From the NCBI RefSeq assembly GCF_013433315.1, contig NZ_WXVV01000015.1:62001-126000 (forward strand): a stretch of DNA of 64,000 nt, given 5' to 3'. Made by a program: the position numbers and the translations under genes. The notes beneath the pieces were generated by a model, which ran no database searches, was not told where the DNA came from, and worked only from the letters and a program-made list of their open reading frames with translations. The DNA is from Pseudomonas crudilactis. GTDB taxonomy: Bacteria; Pseudomonadota; Gammaproteobacteria; Pseudomonadales; Pseudomonadaceae. Below are positions 40,868-49,161 of the stretch, one piece after another. How positions within the stretch are numbered: position 1 is the first letter of the stretch; the number at the start of each line of letters is the position of its first letter.

Positions 40868-43039
40868 CTATTTTACAAACTTGGCATGAACAGTATCGGG
40901 TGCTTTACCCAGTCGTACCAAGTAGTAATCACCCACCTTCTTGACTGCACCTGCGCTTGGCCAAACAGGCATTTCTTCAAAAATTGGCGTCAAAGGAATC
41001 CTTTCAGATTGCTCCAGAAAAGGTAACTTTCCGTAGCCCATCACCTCAAAATAGTAAAGCATGCGTCGCAGATTCCCTCCATCCCAGGCAAAGAACGACC
41101 CCTGCATGGTCGAAGACCAACCGTTCGCATAGACGTTAGAGGATACCCTCCCCCCATAAACGTCGATCTTCGGAGCGGGGATTTGATCAAAGCTCCCACC
41201 TAAACTACCAATACGCTGATATATCTCTTCGGCCAGCATTCTGTCTTTGCTCTGCGTTATGGTTGCCGAAGCAATGTACTGGGAGTTGACACCGACGAGC
41301 TGAATTTCATAGATCACAACCAGCGCGCCCGCCAATATCGTCAGTAATGCACGACGGTGAGAAAGCAAGATCATGCATGCCAGCCAATAGACATAAGCAA
41401 GCGCTATCATCGTGCGCAAAGGCAAAGGATGCCCGCCCGACATAAAGATCAGTGCAAACGGAGCGGCCAATACACCGACCCACAGAGGCAATATCAATAC
41501 TGCTCTACGGCGGCCATAGTCAATCAGGAATATCGTCGCCACCAAAATGACGGCAATTGAAAAGGATATATCCGCACCGTAGCGATCGGCACTACCGGAA
41601 TAGATCAAGTTCGCTTCTACGAATACGCCACGCAAAACTCCGACGGGATCTGCCACTATCGCCGCGAGATCAACAAAATTACTCGTGTAACCACTATCTG
41701 CTGCAATATAATATTGAGCAACGGAATTAATTAAAAAATACAAGACTACCGAAGTAAACGCCACTGCAAATACAATCAGACACCTGACTGCTACATATTT
41801 GAAACTCATATTAAGCGCTTTATCACCGTCTAAAACCCGCGTCACCAGCACGCCAAACGCCATGGTGGCAAACATTAGAATAAAGGATTGATAAGTCGCT
41901 ATAGCGCAGGCTAAAAGAGTCACCACACATGCGTAGTCAAGAGCACGCCCACGGAAACCAAGGCGTACTTTTCCATCCGCAGAAAACAATAAATATATAC
42001 TCAGGCAAACAAATAAAAGACCAAACGCCAGCGATGGGATGTTGGACGCAAACTCCGCGATAAACCACCAGACGGGGAAGGCACAAAAAACAGGGAAAGC
42101 AAGATACGCTTTCCATCCCGGCGTGTAACGGTGAGCCCTGAGCAACAATGAATAGGACAGCGCCATTGAAACGATCAATAGCAGATAGGGAGCGAACGGA
42201 ACGGACGCCTGAGGAAAAATAAACCGTTCAATTAAATAAACGAACCAGCGACCTTGAGACACCCATACGCTTTGATCCTGACGAAGCGCAGCCATTTCAT
42301 CGTCAATTGAAAATGAGAACGTCGACAAAAAATAAACATAAAGCACTGCACCATAGAGAATTAAAGCGCCTGTCTCCCGCAAACTGAAATCATCTCTACG
42401 AAACCTCAAATACGCTCTCGAAAGAGCATCATCCAACCATAGAAAAAAAGACCGTAGATTGATTAAAATTTTAAAGAATACAATTATGCAACCTGCGGCA
42501 ATCGCCCCCACCAACAAACTGCCAATAAGCAGATACCGATGCACTCTAGAAAAATCCATTTCCAGATTTGCCTGAGGATCATCCACCGATTCCCTCATGA
42601 CAACTACAAAGCCTTCGCCTTCAGAGTCAACGCTCTTTACCACATCATTCATCGGCGAAATCTTTATCTTGCCAACGCCTACCTTAAAACCATATACGGT
42701 TACAAAAACTCTTGAAACATCGACATCAGAACCAATAGACAAAGGATCCCAACGTAACGACGACACCCGATGCGGGAGCAAAAACTTTAACTTATTCTCC
42801 CCAACCACCACTGGCTCACGGGCACTGTTTTCCTGAGAATACGCGCCATCAATGCCATAAAATATCTCAGAATTATCTGCAATCCTGGATTGCATTTCGA
42901 TATTCAGCGACGCACGCCCCAGCGACGAAAAATACACAAGCCCACTGACCGCAACAGTCAAAACAATAAACAATATAATAAAGCCCATCCATACAGACCG
43001 CAGGGACAGACTGTAATTTTCCGGAAACTTCAAATCCAT
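40868..43039 (-). CDS. GtrII-like glycosyltransferase membrane protein, cassette 2
   Basis: A 723-residue inner-membrane protein. One N-terminal helix (about residues 17-37) precedes a periplasmic segment, then about 11-12 helices follow. The loop SFSIDDEMAALRQDQ (about 242-256) matches the acidic first loop of the glucosyltransferase (GtrII) family. It would move the sugar from its lipid carrier to the O-antigen. The ATG at 43039 has AAAGGA four bases upstream. It is first gene of the five-gene cassette. Clearly AT-rich, which suggests foreign origin. The extra N-terminal periplasmic domain is unusual for the family. Confidence 0.8.
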   Translation of the reverse strand: MDLKFPENYSLSLRSVWMGFIILFIVLTVAVSGLVYFSSLGRASLNIEMQSRIADNSEIFYGIDGAYSQENSAREPVVVGENKLKFLLPHRVSSLRWDPLSIGSDVDVSRVFVTVYGFKVGVGKIKISPMNDVVKSVDSEGEGFVVVMRESVDDPQANLEMDFSRVHRYLLIGSLLVGAIAAGCIIVFFKILINLRSFFLWLDDALSRAYLRFRRDDFSLRETGALILYGAVLYVYFLSTFSFSIDDEMAALRQDQSVWVSQGRWFVYLIERFIFPQASVPFAPYLLLIVSMALSYSLLLRAHRYTPGWKAYLAFPVFCAFPVWWFIAEFASNIPSLAFGLLFVCLSIYLLFSADGKVRLGFRGRALDYACVVTLLACAIATYQSFILMFATMAFGVLVTRVLDGDKALNMSFKYVAVRCLIVFAVAFTSVVLYFLINSVAQYYIAADSGYTSNFVDLAAIVADPVGVLRGVFVEANLIYSGSADRYGADISFSIAVILVATIFLIDYGRRRAVLILPLWVGVLAAPFALIFMSGGHPLPLRTMIALAYVYWLACMILLSHRRALLTILAGALVVIYEIQLVGVNSQYIASATITQSKDRMLAEEIYQRIGSLGGSFDQIPAPKIDVYGGRVSSNVYANGWSSTMQGSFFAWDGGNLRRMLYYFEVMGYGKLPFLEQSERIPLTPIFEEMPVWPSAGAVKKVGDYYLVRLGKAPDTVHAKFVK

Positions 43040-43585
43040 TTATCCTTTTACCGAACAACACAATAAATATATAAGAGCATAAAAACAAAGTACTTTTCGG
43101 GGCGGCATTATAGAGATTAAATCAGCAGAAATCTACGGCGGTTTCGCCCGCAAAACTAACCTGATTATTTATTTTTGAGCGCCCGCCCCTTCGGTAAAGG
43201 CCAACTTTTATAGCCTTATCGCAGGGCATGCACACTGCATTTTCACGACCAAACCGCTCGCGTGACGGCCCTTTGCCCAGCGACAAACGTGCTGGAAGCG
43301 CAGACCACGATCGGAAGCGAGCCCGCTCGTACCGAGGTAAATTTGCTCTCGCACAGAATGTCCGCGATCAAACGAGCAATGGCCTCAATGCGGCCACGAC
43401 TCGGCCTACCCTCAGCGATCAGGGCCCGCCCCGCGCGCACAAAATGCCGTAGAGCAGCACCCTCAGACACACAGCACCCCGAATTCGACTTCCCGGTCGA
43501 ATGAGAAATATCTTTTTACATAAGGGGTCTGCGGTTACGCTACACCACTTCGCATCGAAGCTATGTACTGGGGATTAACGGGGCG
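43040..43585. other. Divergent gap with GC-rich remnant-like strip
   Basis: About 545 bases without a convincing gene. Bases 43040-43225 are AT-rich and carry the cassette 2 promoter. Bases 43226-43500 are abruptly GC-rich with several short overlapping frames on both strands, the best being a 75-residue minus-strand frame without SD. This strip looks like a leftover of other DNA. The acyltransferase promoter should lie near 43500-43560. Confidence 0.45.
43107..43112 (-). promoter_or_regulatory. -10 box of cassette 2 operon
   Basis: A consensus TATAAT on the minus strand, 68 bases upstream of the gtrII-like ATG. The matching -35 position reads TAGATT, which is weak, so an activator may be needed. 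Confidence 0.45.
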
Positions 43586-45523
43586 ATGACGTCACTGATT
43601 TCTGAGCAGCACCTGAAAACACCTGCAATCCATAAAAACATTGCGTATCGCCGAGACATTGACGGACTTCGCGCAATTGCTGTGATTGCCGTCGTTCTAT
43701 ATCACGCTTTTCCTTCCCTTATCCAGGGAGGCTTTATAGGCGTCGATATATTCTTTGTCATCTCGGGCTTTCTTATTTCGTCGATTCTCTTGAGAGAGTT
43801 GCAATCCGGCACATTCTCAATTGCAAAGTTCTATGCAAGGCGAATCATTCGAATATTCCCGGCACTGATTGTCGTGCTTGCTGCCTGCCTGGCATTTGGC
43901 TGGTTCGCATTACTCGGCGAGGAATACAGATCGCTGGCCAAACATACATTGGCCGGAGCCGGCTTCGTATCCAACCTGGTATTTTGGAGTGAAACCAGCT
44001 ACTTCGATGTAGCCTCTGAAGCAAAACCCCTTCTGCACTTATGGAGCCTCGGTGTTGAGGAGCAGTTCTACCTGCTATGGCCCCTGCTGCTGCTATTGTT
44101 TACCCGTGCTCGCACCCATGTTCCACTGGCAATTTGCGCGACCATCGTTCTTTCGTTCGCACTGAATCTGTTCCAGGCAACACACAACCCTACCGCAGAC
44201 TTCTATTCACCATTGACGCGTGTCTGGGAGCTATCAGCCGGTGCTTTACTGGCTTGCAAGCCAAACCACTGGAAGCCGTCTTCCAGGTTAGCCAACGCAC
44301 TTTCCATCCTCGGCGCCGCACTGATTATCGCCGGATTCGTGACTATCACCAGCAACCACGTATTTCCCGGGGTACTTGCCTTGGTACCGGTGACCGGAGC
44401 CGCCCTACTGATCGCCGCCGGCCCTCAGGGCGTTATTAACCGACTGATACTTTCCAACCGCATGATGGTCGGCATCGGCCTGATCAGCTTCCCGCTGTAC
44501 CTCTGGCATTGGCCACTCCTGTCATTCCCGCGAATCATCGAAAGCGCTACCGCCTCTGCAAGCATCAGAATTGCAGCGGTACTGCTTGCACTGACGCTTT
44601 CGTGGCTGACGTACAAATTCATCGAAACACCTATAAGAACCGGCGCCATCTCCAGAACAAAGTCAGTCAGACTGTTATGGTGCTCGATGCTGGCAATTGC
44701 AGTAGCCGCTACCTTTGTTTTCAGCAAAGATGGACTGCCTGAAAGAACGGGCGCCAACCCGATAGCGAAGTACCCAAACGATCTCGGCCGAGATCCTTAT
44801 TTGACTTATATAAGCAAACACTTGAGCAGATGTTCAGACATTGAACTTCGCGAGCTCTCTTCTTTGGATACGAGTTATGGTTACCGTTGCTATCAGTCGA
44901 AGCCAGACACCCCTATCAAAATTCTCTTGATTGGCGATAGCCATGCCGAACACTGGCTGCCAGGCTTTGCCGCGCAATTTAGCGACACCAACGTTGGCTC
45001 GTTTATCCAGCCGCAACTTCCATCACTGGCAAGCCCGGCGTTCACGGCACCCTTGCAGCGGGTTGCAAGAGACAGCAACATCGACAGCATCTTCATCAGC
45101 GCCATGTGGATAGATAAAATTGCCCCGGGATTGATTGAACCTGAAAAACAATTGGATCAAACGCTAAAGATGCTGGTTAATACGGGCAAGCATATCTATG
45201 TAATGGATGATATTCCCGCATTCCCGTTCGACCCCGAAAAATGCAAGTACGGGCGTCGCTTCAGTAGCGGTACGAGCACGTGCGAGATGAGTGTTTCCGA
45301 TTATCAGAATCAGAAAAAATACTACTCGACCATACTTTCCTCGGCGCTCAAAGAAAACCCAGAAGTAAAATTCCTGCACATCGACGATCTGCTGTGCGAT
45401 ACGCAGCTTTGCAAAATGACGGCAGATGGAAAATTGCTTTATCGCGACACTAACCACCTCAATATTGAGGGCTCAAAGTATCTGGCTGAGAAACTATTCA
45501 GTCTTGGCAGGCTTTCGAGATAG
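43586..45523 (+). CDS. OafA-like acyltransferase with SGNH domain (1)
   Basis: A 645-residue protein. An acyltransferase-3 membrane domain (about residues 20-370, ten or so helices) opens with YRRDIDGLRAIAVIAVVLYH, containing the essential His, and is followed by FIGVDIFFVISGFLIS. A periplasmic SGNH hydrolase-like domain (about 440-645) has the GDSHAEHW block and the late DTNHLN with Asp and His. Such fused proteins O-acetylate (or otherwise acylate) O-antigen and other surface glycans. The context beside two glycan cassettes supports that role. Transcribed away from cassette 2. Confidence 0.88.
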   Translation: MTSLISEQHLKTPAIHKNIAYRRDIDGLRAIAVIAVVLYHAFPSLIQGGFIGVDIFFVISGFLISSILLRELQSGTFSIAKFYARRIIRIFPALIVVLAACLAFGWFALLGEEYRSLAKHTLAGAGFVSNLVFWSETSYFDVASEAKPLLHLWSLGVEEQFYLLWPLLLLLFTRARTHVPLAICATIVLSFALNLFQATHNPTADFYSPLTRVWELSAGALLACKPNHWKPSSRLANALSILGAALIIAGFVTITSNHVFPGVLALVPVTGAALLIAAGPQGVINRLILSNRMMVGIGLISFPLYLWHWPLLSFPRIIESATASASIRIAAVLLALTLSWLTYKFIETPIRTGAISRTKSVRLLWCSMLAIAVAATFVFSKDGLPERTGANPIAKYPNDLGRDPYLTYISKHLSRCSDIELRELSSLDTSYGYRCYQSKPDTPIKILLIGDSHAEHWLPGFAAQFSDTNVGSFIQPQLPSLASPAFTAPLQRVARDSNIDSIFISAMWIDKIAPGLIEPEKQLDQTLKMLVNTGKHIYVMDDIPAFPFDPEKCKYGRRFSSGTSTCEMSVSDYQNQKKYYSTILSSALKENPEVKFLHIDDLLCDTQLCKMTADGKLLYRDTNHLNIEGSKYLAEKLFSLGRLSR

Positions 45524-45831
45524 CTCGCACGCAACGGTAGAGCCCGGCTGATCAGAGTGCGCACCGACCCTTGCACTCTGACCAGCCCTCCAGCGTCCTT
45601 GCGCCCGCATAAAAACTCGGGCATTGCACACCGATGACTCAGAAGCACTGCCGAGGCCGCGCCCCGTCTAGCAGAAAGCATTTTCGCAGGGGATCGCTGC
45701 AGCCAGCCCGGTCAGTTGAACCGCCTGTAGGACTTTTCCGTTTCCCGAAACGCTCAGTTCTGGTAGCTTCCCTGCCGCCCCGATACCTACCAATCTACGA
45801 CAGCCTTAGCTGAATACCGGACATTACGCGC
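45524..45831. other. Gap between the two acyltransferase genes
   Basis: About 310 bases without a gene. Near the first stop lies a strong hairpin; the rest shows no ORF with a ribosome binding site, so the second acyltransferase probably has its own promoter here. Confidence 0.5.
45546..45587. terminator. Strong hairpin after first acyltransferase gene
   Basis: GGCTGATCAGAGTGC (45546-45560) pairs with GCACTCTGACCAGCC (45573-45587) with one mismatch and a 12-base loop. No T-run follows on either strand, so it may slow or end transcription with help from Rho, or stabilise the mRNA end. Confidence 0.45.
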
Positions 45832-47874
45832 ATGACCACAAGGATATTTGACGCCTCATATCAGGCGTCAAGCATGAAGCCTGTACACCTTGCCTATCGA
45901 CCCGATATCGACGGCCTCAGGGCTTTTGCAGTACTTATCGTGGTGCTGTTCCACGCCTTCGAGAAGTCACTGCCTGGCGGGTTCATTGGTGTAGACGTGT
46001 TCTTTGTTATCTCGGGCTTTTTGATCAGTTCGATTATTTTCAAAAACCTCGAACGCGGTACATTCAGCTTTATTGATTTTTACGTGCGCAGGATCAAGCG
46101 AATCCTGCCCGTACTGATTCTTGTGTTGGTTGCGTGCTACCTGTATGGCTGGTTCAAGATGTTTCCCGCCGAGTTCATGGCACTGGGCAAACACATTGCT
46201 GCCGGCGCAGTCTTTGGCTCGAACTTCGCGTTATGGCACGAAGCGGGGTACTTCGATGCAGCCTCTACGACCAAACCCTTACTGCATCTTTGGTCGCTTG
46301 CCATTGAAGAGCAATTCTATTTGCTATGGCCGATTCTCGCCCTGATAGCGTTCAGGGCTCGCATCAACTTCATGTGGTTCAACGCAACGATAGTTCTCGC
46401 TTCATTTGCCACAGGCATCTATCTGATCAATCACGACATGACGGCGGCCTTCTATTCTCCCGCCTCACGCTTTTGGGAGATAGGCATAGGAAGCCTGATT
46501 GCCTGGCTGACATTCAAGCACGCGGACGGCTACCGTCTGGTGGCCGACAGATTACGACTGGAAAACATTCTATCGGTAGCTGGCGCTGCGCTTCTCATAT
46601 TCTCCCTGTGCTATTTCGATGGCTCCTTGCACTTCCCTGGCTACTGGGCAGTGATACCCGCAGTGGGTACTGCAATGCTGATCCTTGCAGGCCCTAATGG
46701 CGTTGTGAACCGATGGGTGCTGGCAAGCAAGCCAGCGGTGTGGGTGGGACTGATCAGCTATCCGGTTTACCTTTGGCATTGGCCTTTGCTGACGGCAATC
46801 AACCTGGAATCCAATCCTCTTGTAGTTGAGTACCCGGACCTGATCAGAGCGCTTGCCGTCGGGGCAAGTATCCTGCTCGGCTGGTTGAGCTTCATGCTGG
46901 TGGAAAAGCCAGTGAAGCGAATGCAGCCAGAGACCCCCGCGGCTGCGCTGATTTTCAGCACTTTGCTTGCCGTGGGCGCAGTAGGGTTATTCACCAACCT
47001 GAAAGACGGTATTGCCTCAAGAGTGCCGGAAAATCTCAGAGAGCTTGGCGCTATAACCAATGTATATGCCTACTTTCAGTTCGGCGAAGGCGTACGAGTG
47101 CACACTTGCCACATCAGTATGCCGATGCCTGAGAACTTCAAGCGCCCTGCTGCTTGTTTCAGCGACCAGCGCCCGCTGTTGATGTTGTGGGGAGATTCAT
47201 ACGCAGCCGCGCTTTACCCTGGGATACGGGCGCTTTCCGAGAGCGGCGAGTTCGGAATCGAGCAAGTCACAGTGGGCAATGCGCCTCCGTTTCTGGACGA
47301 AAGCAAACTTGCCGCAGATAACAAGACGGTGCTTGCTGATAACCTTTATGCCATTTCGCTGGCCGCATCAAGCAAACCCGACGTGATTGTCATGAGCTGG
47401 ATGGTATCGGGAGCAAACGCACCTTCAACGCCAGATGAATCAGTGAGAGCCTTTGCCAGTACGGTCGAACGAATTCGAAAGGCATCCCCTCACAGCAGAA
47501 TTGTCTTGATTGGTCCCGTCCCACAATGGGAGAACACCCTGTCTCAGACAGTCGTCAACTATCTCAAGACGCAACCAATGGGTTCGTTGATGGAGAAGTA
47601 TACGAGCACCGGGCTCAGACCCGAGCCCAAGTTATGGGATCAATATTTTGCAGAGCACATTCCGAAACTCGGCGTTCGCTATGTCTCAGCCTATGAGGCC
47701 ATGTGCAACCAAAACGGATGCCTGACCAATGTCGGACCAAAAAACAGCGATCTGACTGCCGTAGATACCGGGCATCTGACGAAGTCCGGGTCTGAGTACC
47801 TGATCAGCCGGATCCGTCAGTCCATCCTCAGCGAGTTTTCGCCAGAGGATAGCAGCGGAGTCACTCACCGATAA
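45832..47874 (+). CDS. OafA-like acyltransferase with SGNH domain (2)
   Basis: A 680-residue protein with the same layout as the previous gene: acyltransferase-3 domain (YRPDIDGLRAFAVLIVVLFH at about residue 22 on, then FIGVDVFFVISGFLIS), and a C-terminal SGNH-like domain with WGDSYAAALYPG (about 451) and DTGHLTKSGSEY (about 645). The GDSY form differs from the GDSH of its neighbour. Similarity is strongest in the membrane half; the SGNH halves differ, so they probably act on different positions or donors. The start could also be the ATG 14 codons on, before KPVHLAYRPD. Confidence 0.87.
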   Translation: MTTRIFDASYQASSMKPVHLAYRPDIDGLRAFAVLIVVLFHAFEKSLPGGFIGVDVFFVISGFLISSIIFKNLERGTFSFIDFYVRRIKRILPVLILVLVACYLYGWFKMFPAEFMALGKHIAAGAVFGSNFALWHEAGYFDAASTTKPLLHLWSLAIEEQFYLLWPILALIAFRARINFMWFNATIVLASFATGIYLINHDMTAAFYSPASRFWEIGIGSLIAWLTFKHADGYRLVADRLRLENILSVAGAALLIFSLCYFDGSLHFPGYWAVIPAVGTAMLILAGPNGVVNRWVLASKPAVWVGLISYPVYLWHWPLLTAINLESNPLVVEYPDLIRALAVGASILLGWLSFMLVEKPVKRMQPETPAAALIFSTLLAVGAVGLFTNLKDGIASRVPENLRELGAITNVYAYFQFGEGVRVHTCHISMPMPENFKRPAACFSDQRPLLMLWGDSYAAALYPGIRALSESGEFGIEQVTVGNAPPFLDESKLAADNKTVLADNLYAISLAASSKPDVIVMSWMVSGANAPSTPDESVRAFASTVERIRKASPHSRIVLIGPVPQWENTLSQTVVNYLKTQPMGSLMEKYTSTGLRPEPKLWDQYFAEHIPKLGVRYVSAYEAMCNQNGCLTNVGPKNSDLTAVDTGHLTKSGSEYLISRIRQSILSEFSPEDSSGVTHR

Positions 47875-48192
47875 AACTGTTGGCCTGTCCGGCAGACGCC
47901 CCCGGATAGGCCGCTCTGCGCACGCAAGCCCATCTGCCCCGATGCGCAACGGGATGATGGCCAGAGCAGCCGCCTGGCTTTGTGAGGCCTTGAGCCGTGC
48001 CGTTGGACGGTTGGCATGATCCGTGGACGACGACAGCAGCGTCGAGCAGGAGCGTCAGGCGCACAACGCTGCTTAAGAAGCGCACAAGGCACGGCCGGCC
48101 ACCTCCAATCGCTCCGTGACGGCTACCCGACCGCAAATACCCAGACGTACCGCTCAACTCGCTGAACACGCCCCTGGCCGAAAGCCCGGAAA
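47875..48192. other. Gene-free GC-rich stretch before tRNA-Ser
   Basis: About 320 bases with only short overlapping frames whose translations are Arg/Cys-rich and not protein-like. I see no gene, REP or att-like copy of the tRNA end. Confidence 0.5.
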
Positions 48193-48198
48193 CGAAAA

Positions 48199-48230
48199 AG
48201 CCCCCGTAATCAGCAATGATTACGGGGGCT
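48199..48230 (-). terminator. Terminator of tRNA-Ser
   Basis: AGCCCCCGTAAT and ATTACGGGGGCT form a perfect 12-bp stem with an 8-base loop. Read on the minus strand, it is followed by TTTTTCG. It lies 17 bases beyond the tRNA 3' end, and so ends that transcript. Confidence 0.9.
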
Positions 48231-48246
48231 TCGTCTTGTTCAATAA

Positions 48247-48336
48247 TGGCGGAGAGATAGGGATTCGAACCCTAGGTACCGGTGAAGGTACAACGGATTT
48301 CGAATCCGTCCCATTCGGCCACTCTGGCATCTCTCC
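48247..48336 (-). tRNA. tRNA-Ser (anticodon CGA)
   Basis: A 90-base class II tRNA on the minus strand with encoded CCA. The acceptor GGAGAGA pairs with TCTCTCC. The anticodon arm is ACGGA-TTCGAAA-TCCGT with CGA in the loop, decoding UCG. A long variable arm and the T-loop GGTTCGAATCC are present. It stands alone, with its own promoter and terminator, at the edge of the glycan region. Confidence 0.96.
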
Positions 48337-48346
48337 AACGGCGCGC

Positions 48347-48374
48347 ATCATAACAACACTTTTACCGAAAGCAA
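48347..48374 (-). promoter_or_regulatory. Promoter of tRNA-Ser
   Basis: TTGCTT and TATGAT on the minus strand are spaced by 16 bases, with a GC-rich discriminator (GCGCGCC) just before the tRNA start, as expected of a stringently controlled stable-RNA promoter. Confidence 0.65.
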
Positions 48375-48419
48375 ACCCTCTTTCGAAAATTTCTTCGTGC
48401 TATCAGATGCTTGCGTCGA

Positions 48420-49133
48420 TTAAAGCGGTACACCCAGACGATTGGCGACTTCTTCGTAGGCTTCGATGACGTCACCGAGGCCCTGACGGAAGCGGTCTTT
48501 GTCCATCTTCTTCTTGGTGTCCTTGTCCCACAGACGGCAGCCGTCCGGGCTGAACTCGTCACCGAGGACGATCGAGCCGTCGCTGAACACGCCGAATTCA
48601 AGCTTGAAGTCGACCAGCAGCAGGCCGGCGTCGTCAAACAGCTTGGTCAGCACTTCGTTGACCTTGAGCGACAGTTCTTTCATGCGAACCAGTTGCTCGG
48701 CAGTGCCCCAACCGAACGCCACGACGTGGGATTCGTTGATGAACGGGTCGCCCTTGGCATCGTCCTTCAGGAACAGTTCGAAGGTGTAAGGGTTGAGCTT
48801 CAGGCCTTCTTCCACACCCAGACGCTTGACCAGGCTGCCGGCGGCGTAGTTACGCACGACGCACTCGACCGGGATCATGTCCAGCTTCTTGACCAGGACT
48901 TCGTTGTCGGCCAGCAGTTTGTCGAATTGGGTCGGGATGCCGGCCGCTTCGAGTTTCTGCATGATGAAGGCGTTGAACTTGTTGTTGACCATGCCTTTGC
49001 GGTCGAGCTGCTCGATGCGCTTGCCGTCGAACGCCGAGGTGTCGTTGCGAAACAGCAGGATCAAGCGGTCAGCGTCGTCGGTCTTGTAAACCGATTTGGC
49101 TTTGCCGCGGTAGAGTTCTTCACGTTTTTCCAT
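48420..49133 (-). CDS. purC: SAICAR synthase (phosphoribosylaminoimidazole-succinocarboxamide synthase)
   Basis: A 237-residue enzyme of purine synthesis that joins CAIR and aspartate with ATP. The opening MEKREELYRGKAKSVYKTDD with the ATP-binding GKAKSVY, VECVVRNYAAGSLVKR and the DEFSPDGCRLWD signature are all complete, and the length matches the E. coli protein. It is last of the dapA-bamC-MBL-purC row on the minus strand. Confidence 0.97.
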   Translation of the reverse strand: MEKREELYRGKAKSVYKTDDADRLILLFRNDTSAFDGKRIEQLDRKGMVNNKFNAFIMQKLEAAGIPTQFDKLLADNEVLVKKLDMIPVECVVRNYAAGSLVKRLGVEEGLKLNPYTFELFLKDDAKGDPFINESHVVAFGWGTAEQLVRMKELSLKVNEVLTKLFDDAGLLLVDFKLEFGVFSDGSIVLGDEFSPDGCRLWDKDTKKKMDKDRFRQGLGDVIEAYEEVANRLGVPL

Positions 49134-49161
49134 GATGGGCTCCGCTTGCTAAGTAGGTGGG

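Noticed and set aside
43243..43470. 75-codon minus-strand frame in the GC-rich strip
   Set aside because: No SD, overlapped by other open frames, and no recognisable domain; mentioned only as a possible remnant.
32596..47874. Prophage carrying serotype-conversion genes
   Set aside because: No integrase, phage structural or lysis genes are present; only the gtr-type cassettes recall phages.
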